From Siphonodentalium dalli (Eukaryota; Mollusca; Scaphopoda; Gadilida; Siphonodentaliidae), in assembly GCA_032622095.1 (NCBI GenBank), contig CP136065.1, positions 19,456,134-19,520,133 on the forward strand: a stretch of DNA of 64,000 bases, written 5' to 3'. Position 1 is the first letter of the stretch. Every line of letters begins with the position of its first letter. The position numbers were made by a program, and so were the translations under genes. Below are positions 22,802 through 34,797 of the stretch, piece by piece. The notes under the pieces were generated by a model. The model worked only from the letters and a program-made list of their open reading frames with translations, did no database searches and was not told the DNA's origin.

Positions 22802-23936
22802 CTGAAATGTTAAAGGCACGTGCGGCCTTAGTTGTCGAAAATATTCATATTTGTTCCAATCACCGTAAACAGAAAAAACATTAAAACGCATACAGTTCCG
22901 TTCGTATATACCATGACCATCGCGTAAACAGCATGTTATCATAAAGATTTACTATATTTTACCTAAGCAAGAGCCTGATTGTGTTACAGAAGACAGCACG
23001 ATGCTGCTGGCTAATCACACACAAATGGCATAAACGCTCTTTATTCGTTCCATATCAGGAATTCACCCACAAAGAACGCTCTTTATGTTTACCATCATAA
23101 TATAAACAAACACCAGAAAAGTTACTTTTTATGCCTTTGTTTACATAACAATGGTCAAATATATGACAATAACATACTGTTTATGCGATATTTCTTATTT
23201 GTATACGGACAAAGTCTGTCTACATTTTGTTGTTCCACCTGTTTGTGGCGGTTTTTGACGGGTGGAAATATTTTCACAGGATACCCACCGCCAAGGCCAA
23301 CCGTACCTTTAAAGAACAAACACGAATGAAGGCTTCTGTCTAATGCGATGATATAATTGTATCTTACTCTATATAAAGCCACCAATGGCTACCATGTCAA
23401 TATAAATACTAGATCTTTCCACTGCTGTCAATCAAATAATTATTAGCAGCTCTTTAGTTGCTTTAACAATTTTGACGCCATCTTTCTTTACACTAATTTG
23501 ATATCTGCATACTTTCGATGTTAAATTGGCTATTTTCAAAATATATTTTTGATTTCTAATGATAATGTACTGAATGATTTGCACTCTGATGTTGTACTTA
23601 TATATCCATAACATCGTATGTCATGTTGTGTGACATAAATGTACCTCAAATCGTTCAGTTTTAAGACGAGAACAAGGTATGTTATTGTGTGAAATCCAGC
23701 ATAATCGCAGGCTGTAAAATAAATTAATAAATACGACTGCAACCGCTATGCTCATCCCGCTATAGCTGGCTGTGGAATATACATTAATTGTCCTCACGAA
23801 CAGCTCTGGTGGACATCCCAATAAACCAAATATTTTTCTCTCGGTCGCCTGATACTTTTACATTTTCAATTTGCTATATCCCGGAATGACTACTGTATCA
23901 GAACTGACTTCCGGTTCCAGATGCATGATGACTCAC

Positions 23937-23977
23937 CTAATGTCGCAATCTCCCAGAGTGCCACTCCGAACGACCAC
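23937..23977 (-). CDS. RET: RET micro-exon (41 nt): alphaF helix
   Basis: A 41-nt exon encoding WSFGVALWEIATL and one base of a glycine codon, the conserved alphaF helix that follows the DV of DVWSFG. The acceptor is CTTCAG at 23983-23978, the donor GTGAGT at 23936-23931. Phases fit both neighbours (2 in, 1 out). It is easily missed by gene predictors because of its size. Confidence 0.93.
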
Positions 23978-24948
23978 CTGAAGAATAGTGCGGTGAAACT
24001 CGGTGTAATATACAGATAATAACGTAATTACAGGACGTATGGTTATGTTGGAAAAGTATAGCAATTAATATTCATAGAATACATTTTGATTCTCATCAGT
24101 GACCAGCTCAATAAGTTTTTTTATTATTGTTAAACTCTTTTGGTCTCAAATATTCTAATATTGTCTAATCAAATAAATTCAGTTTAATTAGCGCACTTGT
24201 CCAACATAAACAGTCCAGTGTTGACGAAACTACATAGTTCGAATCCTGATGTGATCGGATTTGTGATCCATGTACGCAAAATGGAGGTAACCTGATTGTT
24301 ACCTGATTCGTATAACTGGGCAAATTTGTCACTTGATTTCCGGGAGTCGGTGGTTTCTACCTATATTGCGATGATTTCCCGGTGATTTTAACCGTCAGTT
24401 GAATCCCCCCCCCCATAAAACTGACAACGTGATATGCCTATATATATCGGATAAAACGACAATAAAACAAATACACAACAAACGAGTCCGGTCTGAACGT
24501 CGAAAATATTCGACTCACCATGTCAGTCTAAAGGCAGCTTAATTTACGTTGCATATTAGTCAAAAATAATCTTTCAGAACAATCTCAAGGTATTTTCCAC
24601 TCTGAAATGTACAACATCTGTTGTTCCAATCGTGCAATTTTCAACTGCATTTTTATTGGTGGTCGATGTAAATCTGTCAACAAAGTCGCTGTAGATGCTG
24701 AATCGATGATCGAAAATGTACTTCCGTGAGATCAACTAACTATCACAAACGAAAAGAAAATTTCCTATAAAAAAAATAACACCACTGTTCATAGCTATAT
24801 TCAATATTGATTCCGATCGATCGGCATTGTGAACACTAATGGAAGGATAGCTGTAGAATGAATTACTCATAAATATAATATTTCCCCCAATTTCAAACAT
24901 GCAGAGATGCATCTATCTGGTGATAAACGGCATGACATATATACTTAC

Positions 24949-25019
24949 ACGTCGCTCTGTGTTGTGCACACGTTACTGTATAAAGATTCCGGAGCCATCC
25001 ACTTGACCGGAATCTTACC
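24949..25019 (-). CDS. RET: RET exon (71 nt): P+1 loop
   Basis: A small exon too short to show as a long open frame. It reads GKIPVKWMAPESLYSNVCTT and then QSD plus two bases of a split codon. PVKWMA is the tyrosine-kinase P+1 loop, and the E of PES is the conserved APE-type glutamate (proline here, isoleucine in vertebrate RET). The acceptor is TGCAG at 25024-25020 and the donor GTAAGT at 24948-24943. The split valine codon (GT|G) joins to the 41-nt exon at 23977. Confidence 0.93.
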
Positions 25020-25235
25020 CTGCAAATATATATGTACACACATATTTTCTCCCCGATCAGCTAAAATATATAGATCTTGGTTTAATGTAAATATATTTTA
25101 TTTCAAGAGGTTTACAAGGGGATTGTGGCACAGTTTATAACAACTTGATGCAGCCCCTTTCCAAACAATATATTTGCACACGTTAAACCGAGATATGACA
25201 CAGATAATGTTCAAGAACATGAATCAAAATAGTTG

Positions 25236-25335
25236 AAGGTAGATGCTGGCTGTTGATATGTAATAGGTAAGGTAGATGCTGGTTGTTGATATGTAATAGG
25301 TGAAGGTAGATGCTGGCTGTTGATATGTACTAGTA
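25236..25335. repeat. Short tandem repeat, ~43-bp unit, 2-3 copies
   Basis: GGTAGATGCTGG(C/T)TGTTGATATG repeats at 25239, 25271 and 25307. Confidence 0.8.
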
Positions 25336-25339
25336 ATTT

Positions 25340-25640
25340 TTAATTATCGGTCCGGTGATCCTCTTATAGATGTCATGTCATACCTTGAATAAGTATAACT
25401 TTGGTTGAAACTATGGTATCTGATCCATGTGTCGACTAGTTGTTGGTTTCGATATTGTGGAATATTTGGAACGCCTCCGAGGAAGTGCTCGATGTCAACA
25501 ATTATGAAATCGTATGCCTCTAATTTGTCATATAATGTGGTTCTTTGTAGTCGGAATAATGGACATTCGAAAAAGAAGTGTTGGGCACCCACGAGCGCTG
25601 TTCCACGACTTCACGCCAGATAGATAATGAAACTGTGACG
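25340..25640 (-). pseudogene. LINE relic: end of reverse-transcriptase ORF
   Basis: The minus frame 25592-25344 reads AQHFFFECPLFRLQRTTLYD and then an FLGG block, the post-finger end seen in many LINE ORF2s (H-x4-C-P-L). A frameshift separates it from the sequence upstream (25755-25528). It lies in the RET intron between 27066 and 25019. Confidence 0.6.
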
Positions 25641-26174
25641 TTTGTATCAGGTAACACATATGGGATGGATTTGACACGTTACTAGTAAGCAGATTGTGCC
25701 ATATTTTAATCGGATTGAAAAACAAGTGAAGACTAAAGGTTGCATGCAAATACATGCCACGAACTAATCACATGTTTCTGTCGCATGGCGGCGCTGTAAC
25801 TGGATAATAAGCACTGATGTAGGTTACAAACAACTAATTATACAGAGTTATGCTTCTTGACTGGAGTCAGCATAACAAAACCATCTGGCTGTTGATTGGT
25901 TGATTATCTTTCCGGGAACATTCCCCGAGCGGGAACAGAAAATCATAGCCTACGTAAAGATGTCGATCACTTCTGTTTAGGTTGTCAGGCAGAGTCTGGT
26001 GGGGTTTTGAAGTTATGGAATATGTCTGGGTATTGTTGTGCAGTAAATTGGGTAGTTGTGGAAATGCAAGCTAATCGTATTTTTTAAATACCGAAAAGGG
26101 CGCGTTTGTTGTCACCCAATGGTGTATCGGATGACGTTCTAAGGGAAAATTGACCACTTGAAGTTCAAATAAGC

Positions 26175-26774
26175 TTAAAGGGGTACTGTACGCCATTTTC
26201 AATAAATTCCCGGTGATAACAACGATCTATTATCGATACTATATAGAAATATAAGTAATTTGAGTCGAAGATGTATTCTGTACACGCTCAGGTTAATAGG
26301 CTATCTTAAAATTTAATAATTTAAAAGTTAATAATTTAATATAAATTGATTTTATGGCTCCAGCCATAAAATGGCGTCTCTTAAAATTCGAATTTCCGTG
26401 TACAAAACGTAATCAAATTATAATTGAGGGATATTGGATTAGGAAAACAATTGCACACACGGTCGTTTGAAACATTATGCTTATACGGGGAGAAAACCCA
26501 AGCCACTCATTGACTAGTGACGGTACACTAACTTAAATGAGTATATGGGACTACTAACCATATAATATAATGTTTATTTGATTCATTTGGTTGAAAACTT
26601 TACAAAAATTACTCGACAACGACAATTTGTATTTTTGCATTCCGGTAAATTTGCCATCCGTAACAATACTTCGTACTCAACAAACTTTCAAAAAATGGAA
26701 AAGTTGTTACATTATTCTCCGACTCGGGGATTATAGAAACCAACAACAACATCTTGGGTACAGTACCCCTTTAA
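26175..26774. mobile_element. 600-bp MITE with TTAAAGGGGTACTGTAC ends
   Basis: The left end TTAAAGGGGTACTGTAC and the right end GTACAGTACCCCTTTAA are perfect inverted repeats. The interior is AT-rich with no coding frame. The TTAA edges suggest a TTAA-targeting family. It lies within a RET intron. Confidence 0.85.
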
Positions 26775-27035
26775 CCATTCTCTGGCGGGAATTGCAGTTC
26801 ACACTGTCGCCTATGGAAAATAATTAGTTGTTTATAACCTGTAGTTCGAAACAGATAAACCATTGACTGATAACACAAACAATGTGGTGTTAAAACGTTC
26901 ATTCATTATTAGCGTTACACGTTGTTATGGATAAAATCAAACATGTCTTCGATAACAATTTTCTTAGTGTGTTAGTCCACGTCGATGTATTTGGGAAATA
27001 ATTTAGTGGCTATAGCAAAATAATAATTGAACTCA

Positions 27036-27269
<234 letters not shown>

Positions 27270-27569
27270 TCAACATTGTCACTTAATTATCAAATATCTA
27301 CGACGATGCTTTTATAAGCCTTATAACGTATATATATAAAGATAAATCATCATACGTGCACATATGTGTAACGATTTGGAGTTTAGTTAGTGTAAATTGT
27401 GAAAATAAGAACATTCAAAGAAAGAAACACATTCTTTTTTATTTTCTAAAGACAAAGGCTAAGCCATATCATGGATTATTAAAGGTAATCCAGTAAGGTA
27501 TGTGCATGCAATTGGATTGTTTCTATCGGTTACATTCTTGTTTTTAAAGAAAACCTCTCATGTTACAGG

Positions 27570-27668
27570 GATTGGATCATAATGTACCCAAGGGTATGCT
27601 ACCGTATGTACTGCGTTAAGATTGGATCATAATGTACCCAAGGGTATGCTACCGTATGTACTGCGTTA
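27570..27668. repeat. 50-bp tandem duplication
   Basis: GATTGGATCATAATGTACCC and the following 30 bases occur twice in a row, at 27570 and 27620, almost unchanged. Confidence 0.9.
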
Positions 27669-28058
27669 TGATTTTCAATCGTAAAATAGTGAAATTAACT
27701 TACTTGAATTTGTCACGAGTTCTTAAACTGAGGTGCCAGTTAGAAAACATCGTAAACGGGTGTGCAGTTAAAATTCGAAGCAGGGATGATTCCAATACTT
27801 TGCGAAGTGTAGTGCATCACAATTACCAATAAGCTCAAATTGAGAAGTAATCTATTACCATTGCCGTGATGTTCAAGTGTAATTACCATTACCAGTACTT
27901 TCAAAAGTAATGCATTGCCATTACTTCGAATTGCGAAGTTGGATCCGAAGGAACTATGAATTATTTATTTGTTCCAAATTAGGGAGCGGTGTAGTTACAA
28001 TTCGCAGAGGGACCCGGAGAAGAATACGGATTTACAGGCTTTCGACAAAAATTGCTCT

Positions 28059-28458
28059 TTAACCCTTTACCCAACAAACCGGCCAAAACCGGCCAAATTA
28101 AGATTCAACAGCCTAAAATATCTTCGGTCTGTCTCAATAGAACCATACAAATATGGATATCATTGGAACCGGCTCCTTGACCACATTGTGATAGCTACAG
28201 TTATGCCCTGTGCCAATGCATTCTCTTATATATGCGAGTCGACCATAGGTCGCCTCACATATATAAGAGAATGAATTGGCCTAAAAAAAATCTTTTTTTA
28301 ACACTTTTTACCATTTTTTCTTACATTCTTTAACAATTTTATAATTTTTAATGTGTTAAGCCAATGCATTCTCTTATATATGCGAGGCGACCTATGGTCG
28401 ACTCGCATATATAAGAGAATGCATTGGCACAGGGCCCTTCTGTTGGGTAAAGGGTTAA
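28059..28458 (+). mobile_element. TTAA-type MITE, copy E, next to a RET donor site
   Basis: Perfect TTAACCCTTTACCCAACA and reverse ends. Palindromic modules at 28213-28279 and 28361-28427. It ends 22 nt beyond the donor hexamer of the exon at 28487. It is close to copy D in sequence, suggesting recent activity. Confidence 0.9.
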
Positions 28459-28486
28459 AAAAAAAACGTTTTTTCCAAGAACTAAC

Positions 28487-28704
28487 CTTGATTTCGGATA
28501 GATACCTCATACCCTTCGATATCTGCCACGCAAACCCCATAAGGTCTCGCTGTCGAAGCAGTCTCTCTGATTCTTCTCTCTCGTTCTCATACTTCACGCT
28601 GTCCCACGAGGCACCTTTAATATTCCGGTCCTGCATTCTGCATTTCCTGAGGTAGGACCTAAGTGAGCCCCGCTCACAATATTCAACTATCACATATATA
28701 GGGC
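28487..28704 (-). CDS. RET: RET exon: hinge, kinase insert and alphaE
   Basis: The 72 codons start at the hinge (IVEYCERGSLRSYLRK). A kinase insert of about 30 charged residues (KYENEREESERLL) follows, then MGFAWQISKGMRYLSEIK of alphaE. The flanks match RET closely, and the insert differs in sequence, as it does among vertebrate RETs. The acceptor is TTGCAG at 28710-28705 and the donor GTTAGT at 28486-28481. Phase is 1 in (completing a glycine codon) and 0 out. A TTAA-type MITE ends at 28458, only 22 nt past the end of the donor hexamer. Confidence 0.95.
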
Positions 28705-28759
28705 CTGCAATGACGATATTAAGGTGAAATAAAGCACCAATTTGGTTGAATCATTACCT

Positions 28760-30170
28760 AATTGACGCTAAAATATTAATTATGGCAGCCTACAACAGAA
28801 ATTTAAAAGTGGACATAATTGATTTCATGTTTAGTTTTTAGTTTGTCTGCTAGCATTTTTGTTTTGTTTTATTTTTTGTAATCAAAAATGCGGAAACAAA
28901 ATTCACCATTAACGCCAATATATACAGAAGACAAACACAAATTCCTTGACTATAGATAGCCTACACAGATGAAAGACAATCTAGACTGATAAATAATTAT
29001 CACCACCCCCGTGTATATCCCTAAGATTTGTATTACTAAATTATTAAAAACTTGTATAACCTATATGTGCATCCTATTTAAAACTGGAATAGTTGGAACA
29101 CAGTTACAGTGGACAAATCATCAATAAAATTAATGATCTTCAACGTCTGTTCGTGTTCTGAAATAGGATTAAATTCGTTTTTACCTTCTGCTGAAAGGTT
29201 TTATCTCAAAATGTGTCTATGTACATTGTTTACCAGTCCATAATATCCAGTCTCCGTCTCAATACTTTCATCTACGTCTGAGGACACCGGGATTCTATAT
29301 GATTTCAGAGATGAAGGGGGGTTTCCCTTTTTTTTTTGGTGAAAACTCATTAATATTCAAAAGGCAGTGTTTGTTATTGCGATACACATACATATCTACA
29401 CAGGTCATGTAAACATTTAAGAGTAGTCACTCTTCCTCTAACCAATCTCCGTGCAATAAAATGCTCTCAGGTTAATTGCTTCACCATACATGCAGAATAC
29501 AGGTTTATATATTATAAAGAACAATGTAATGAAAACATAGCGATAAGCACGCTATGATAAATCTTATTGAGCTGTACAGCGGTCATGTTGCGTCATATCC
29601 TTAATTAGAATACGTGCTTGGAATTTGTACGAAGTTGTAATGATCCCTATTTGGCCAGTGACATAATATCCATACGTTAGGAGAACATACTAGTTTTTTG
29701 AATATCGTTGCAAATACAATTATAGTATGTATACTTGTTCTGTCTGATCATTCCCCAATTATGAATAAACGTACGTTAGTTTTGATTTTGAACATTCGAC
29801 GTTTTGTCAGTTAAGATACGCGACGCTAACGTGTAGTTTATACGATAACTTCATGAGATTGCAGTCAAATGCCACGCTTGTATGAATAAGTGAATATTAA
29901 TTGAATTTGCAGGAAGCTATTCATTGGTCACGCAATGCATCGCTCGCTGTGTATTGGCTAGATTTCTCTAGTTTTGGAATAATTTTAACCATGAGAGTCA
30001 TTGGACCGTAAGTTGATTGAAATGAAACACGGTCTAATTTTATTAGATTGATTGTTTACATGCCGTTTCCATGGCAACGGCACATCTTGCAAATTTTACA
30101 AGAGGGCGGAACATGAAGCGAACATCTACTTTCATATGATATATAATTATCCGTGTGTAACAAAAATATA
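28760..30170. other. RET intron, no other feature recognised
   Basis: AT-rich intronic sequence. Short homopolymer runs only (29329-29338). Confidence 0.5.
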
Positions 30171-30174
30171 AACC

Positions 30175-30865
30175 GCCCCTCTATACGTGCGGGTATATGC
30201 ATGCATTCCACAAGAGTTTGATTATTTCCGGGCGTATACATTCCCCTAAGAATTTGATTATGTTCGGGAGTATGCGTGCCCTAATAGTTTGATTACTTCC
30301 GGGTGTACACATGCCTCTATGAGTTTTCTTACTTCCGGGTGTATGCATCCCCCATATTATTATGATTAAATTCGGGTGTATGCATTCTGCTAAGAGTTTG
30401 ATTACTTGCGGGTGTATGCATGCCCCTATGAGTTAAATTACGTCCGGGTGTACACATGCCTCTAAGAGTTTGATTACTTCCGGGTGTATGCATCCCCCCT
30501 AAGATTATGATTAAATTCGGGTGTATGCATTCCGCTAAGAGTTTGATTACTTGCGGGTGTACGCGTGCCCCTAGGAGTTAAATTACGTTCGGGTGTATGC
30601 ATGCCCTTAAGAGATTGGTTACTTCCGGATGTACGCATGCCGCTAAGAGTTTGATTACTTCCGGATGCATGCATGCCGCGAAGAGTTTGGTTACTTCCGG
30701 ATGTATGCATGCACCTAAGTGTTTGATTACGTTCGGGTGTATGTATTCTCCTAATATTTTGACTACGTTCTGGTGTATGCATGCACCTAAGTGTTTGATT
30801 ACGTTCTGGTGTATGTATTCTCCTGATAGTTTGACTACGTTCTGGTGTATGCATGCCGTCTGTTC
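30175..30865 (-). repeat. Second block of the exon-derived 36-bp minisatellite
   Basis: About 19 further units of the same array, more diverged (HPEVIKLLAAC and similar on the minus strand). They are separated from the main block by the LTR element (31146-34797) and a 280-bp non-repetitive segment. Both blocks lie in the same 7.3-kb RET intron. Confidence 0.9.
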
Positions 30866-31120
30866 TGAAAATAAGCTCATATTGAACTTATTTAAAAAAC
30901 ACAAATAACCCCATGTCGGCATTATTTAAATCTGAATTACGCTCTATATTAACCTAAATTACCCAGATGTACGCTCTTTATAATGTGCTTTCACTGTGGC
31001 CCGCGTCATAAAAAGGAATAACGGTATAATTCCAATATGGGCTTATTTCAGAATCAAATAAGTCCAAAATGAACATATGTGAATATATCGATCCAACATG
31101 AACCTATTTCCACGAGGCTA

Positions 31121-31145
31121 TGTCGATGCATGGCTCTAACATTTT
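31121..31145 (-). repeat. Remnant of a 36-bp array unit cut by the LTR element
   Basis: The bases GATGCATGGCTCTAACATTTT left of the LTR element align to the same part of a unit that resumes as TTTTGATTAAGTTCGG at 34798. The element therefore landed inside an existing array unit. Confidence 0.8.
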
Positions 31146-31596
31146 TGTTATAGGTGCCGTTTTTATCTGTTTTAGTACACCGCGGTTGTATATATTCTTG
31201 TATGTATCATGATACTTGCGCGCATCCTGCTTTGTTATTTCAGCCTTTTGTGGGTTAACTGAAATGTGTGTCAGTGTGTATGCGCGTGAGAGTGTGAACG
31301 ATAGTGTCACCTGCACTCTGATTAGCACTCACCTGTTACTGGCGGGAAAATTAGCGCGGTCTGGGGGCAGTCCCTAATTAGTTTTCGAAATGGTCAGACG
31401 TAGTATTTTGGATTACCCATTCTAGATATATATAATGAAATGCAGATTTCATTTTATGGAGTATCTTTAATGGTTTTTAATACTGACTGCTGTGATATGA
31501 TTATTATGTTGATGCCTTTATTTTAAATACACTTTATTAACCCTTTAATGTGTGTGTTGGAGTTACTATATCTACGTTAAATCCAGCCGTACAACA
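31146..31596 (+). repeat. 5' LTR (451 bp)
   Basis: TG...CA ended and collinear with 34347-34797, with few differences over the parts compared. It contains a TATA-like stretch (TATATATAATGAAATG around 31428-31443). Confidence 0.92.
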
Positions 31597-33029
31597 AACT
31601 TGGCGCCCGATATGGGACTAATAAAGTGTAATTCAGTGGCGATTCTAGAGAACGAGTTGGTACCCGATTTATTTCGCACAGAAAATCACCACGGGATTAA
31701 CACCATCGCGGAAGGAATCGGCCCTTGTGACTGTGTTGCTGCGCGTGTAGCCTAAATAGCCGTGCAAAATTCTATATGTGAGAACTACAGATCCGCCTGA
31801 AGATACTCGTTAATATGGTGCACAAAGACTGTTCAAAGATCACAGCATGTATGGATATTCTATGTGTGGTAACTTCAGAGCTTCAGAATCAGAGACCATT
31901 GAGGTAGGGCGAAGTTTTCATACACCCCTCCCATTGACTGAGAAACCCGGATCTTATTTCTCGGACACCGGTGGCGAGTGACGTCACATCTATAAATAAA
32001 TTTGGTTTCCCTGATTTGAACAGATCGGCGGAAAAATATGTCAACACAATTTTTGCCACTTGAAAAGCAACTATTTATTCAAGTTTTACATTTTGTACTA
32101 CTATCAGTGCATTGGTGAGACGGAGTGAGGTATTCATTATAGCCGGCTTCGCGTTAAAACTGTTGCGTAGGCCTACCATTCGCGTTCGCGACCTTCAAAA
32201 CGTGGAACTTCGATCCATATTAAACTTTGGGATACCGTCGCTTGTCGATTCATTGAGATTTGTTCGTCGTTGGAAACTGATGACTTTCATTTCCTTGACA
32301 ATATTTCTCTCAGTTTATAGGTGCTATGAAATAGACACTAAATAATCTTGACTAATAATATTCAAATGTATTTATGATAGTTATTCCATTATTGTCGTAT
32401 TGAAAATATGATGTGATTTGACAGTCAACATTTTTTGAATGTCATTGTTGGTCATAAAGTGATATTTCATATTTGTATGGTGATTTGTTATATGGTGGTA
32501 AATTCCATTCATGGAATTTTTTATATACTAAATTATTGATGTTATTCAGGTAGGCGATATGTGCGTCTGACCAACTTATCGTTAGTAATAGTATATAGGT
32601 TTAAATTCAAAATTTTCCACATTTTTTGGGCCAATTTGGATTTGGCTATTTTTTTTGCCGTCTTTTTATTTCCGCACCAACTAACATGGGTCTCATGCAG
32701 TTTAGCTCCACTTTTCTCCCATGTAGGTTAGCAGTTTTCATTTAACCATTTTCAGTAAGTAAACTTGTGAGTGTGTTTGGTGTAAGTAGTCGCTAGGCGT
32801 GTGAAAATCTTTGTGCATTAGGCTCTCACCCCTGCACCTTTTCTTGCCCTTGTGTGTTTGTTCGAGAATTGCATGATTGTGTTTTGAGTTATTATATGTC
32901 AGCTGCGCTTGCGTCTTTGAAAACTTTCAGAACTATTTAATTGCAATGGTGACGATATTGTCACACTTAATATTTATAACTCAGTTGTCGTTAATTTTTT
33001 TTTTTTTATATTTATTGTCCGTGGCCGCA

Positions 33030-33624
33030 GTACCTTGAGAATAGGAAACTTGTTTCAACTTCAACTAGAGTTTTTTAACTCTACTCAGAAGCCAGGTGAG
33101 TCGGTTACTGCTTTTGGTTGCAGACTAGAATCATTTTTGAAGCTGCAATCGATAGTGGAAATGTGGAGCGCTACGCCAAGAATGACCTGCTCCGGCATAA
33201 GTTCTTCTCGTCTCTACATTCTGAGCAGTTGAAGAGTCAGACTCGTCATAAATATGACCGTATATCAGACTTCGACATGTTGCTGCGAGAAATTCGTATA
33301 GTGGAAAAAGAGCTTAGCGTCCACTCCACTTCTGGTTCTTTGAGGAATAAAGCCCAGCAACATGCATCGCAGACAGATACAACACCAGACAGGTTTGGTG
33401 TGACGGAGAAGAAGTTCGATAGGAAACTTGATGATTTGGAGAAGCGACTGGATACTAAGATCGACCAGAAGCTCGACTTGATTTTGCAGCACCTCGATCG
33501 GACTGCAGTTTCCCAACCACCACCACAGTCTAACTTTGATTTTGGACAAGGACATGGAAACTACACACCACAGAGAGGTTCGGGTTTCGGTCGTGGACGA
33601 GGGCCTGGTAGGAATTTCAGCTGA
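33030..33624 (+). pseudogene. gag-like reading frame of the LTR element, with a frameshift
   Basis: The frame from 33118 gives a capsid-like helical segment (LLRHKFFSSL, then FDMLLREIRIVEKEL), a charged coiled-coil-like region (KKFDRKLDDLEKRLDTKID) and a glycine/arginine-rich end (RGSGFGRGRGPGR). The preceding capsid part (EFFNSTQKPGESVTAFGCRL, from about 33059) is in another frame, so a frameshift lies near 33115-33140. The end resembles an RGG-type nucleic-acid-binding tail in place of a CCHC knuckle. This fits Ty3/gypsy-type Gag by pattern only; the family is not proven. Confidence 0.7.
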
Positions 33625-34346
33625 AGATCCAGTAATGATCAAAACCTACGGAGGTACCAGTTCACGAGAAATGTCCTTTGTAAATCCAGGTATCTCATGG
33701 GATAGTATTGTGCTGCTTTCTCATATTTTAATCTTATTGTGTATTTATTATTATGTAATGACTTGTTATACACACTGTCTCATTCCGGTCAAAGGCCAAG
33801 TAAGATTATTTCAGCTGAAGACCCAGTGCCGTGTAAAAACTGACTGATGTTCCAGCTATGTAAGAAATTTTCCTTTCCAGGTTCAACTTTGGGGATAGTA
33901 TCGTATATACTATTCCACTATTATATAACCACATTCCTTCATTAGTATTTCATGTCAGATATTTGATTTAGAGATAAATCAATTTTATTTGAGCATATTA
34001 ACTTTGCAGAGACTGAACCTATTGCAGAAATGACTTGTAGGTTTTATTTCAGCCTCTCGTGTTAAACTTGTACTACAGATTCCTCTACATGTTACCAGCT
34101 GTAATTATTAGATATTTCATATCTGATACCCGGTTTTTCATTGGATTTCAGGTTGTACAGTTTCAGCAATAATCTGTACTAGTATACATGCTGCCACTTT
34201 TGCAGCTACCGGTTGCAGATTTTGACTTGCAGTTTATTTCAGCATTTACTATTGTAAGATGGTGATATTCTCAATGGAAATGCCTACCTAGATTGTTCAT
34301 ACATTTCAGTGAATGTCAGGAGCCATTCTTCACCTGGGGTGGTGAA

Positions 34347-34797
34347 TGTTATAGGTGCCGTTTTTATCTGTTTCAGTACACCGCGGTTGTATATATTCTG
34401 TTATGTATCATGATACTTGCGCGCATCCTGCTTTGTTATTTCAGCCTTTTGTGGGTTAACTGAAATGTGTGTCAGTGTGTATGCGCGTGAGAGTATGAAC
34501 GATAGTGTCACCTGCACTCTGATTAGCACTCACCTGTTACTGGCGGGAAAATTAGCGCGGTATGGGGGGCTGTCACTAATTAGTTTTCGAAATGGTCAGA
34601 CGTAGTATTTTGGATTACCAATTCTAGATATATATAATGAAATGCAGTTTTTCATTTATGGAGTATCTTTAATGTTTTTAATACTGACTGTTGTGATATG
34701 ATTATTATGTTGATGCCTTTATTTTAAATACACTTTATCAACCCTTTAATTTGTGTGTTGGAGTTACTATATCTACGTTAAATCCAGCCGTACAACA
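34347..34797 (+). repeat. 3' LTR (451 bp)
   Basis: Same length as the 5' LTR and collinear with it. The small number of differences (for example TCTGTTTCAG here, TCTGTTTTAG in the 5' LTR) suggests a fairly recent insertion. Counting the differences would date it. Confidence 0.92.

Larger units (their letters stand above)
31146..34797 (+). mobile_element. Non-autonomous LTR retrotransposon in antisense to RET
   Basis: Two direct repeats of 451 bp (31146-31596 and 34347-34797) start TGTTATAGG and end GTACAACA, giving the usual TG...CA ends. Three bases after the left LTR lies TGGCGCCCGATATGGGAC (31600-31617), a lysine-tRNA-type primer binding site. A G-rich tract (34335-34346) precedes the right LTR. 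The flanks share TTTT, fitting a 4-5 bp target duplication. The 2.75-kb interior has only a gag-like frame and no protease, reverse transcriptase or integrase, so movement would need enzymes from another element. Confidence 0.93.
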
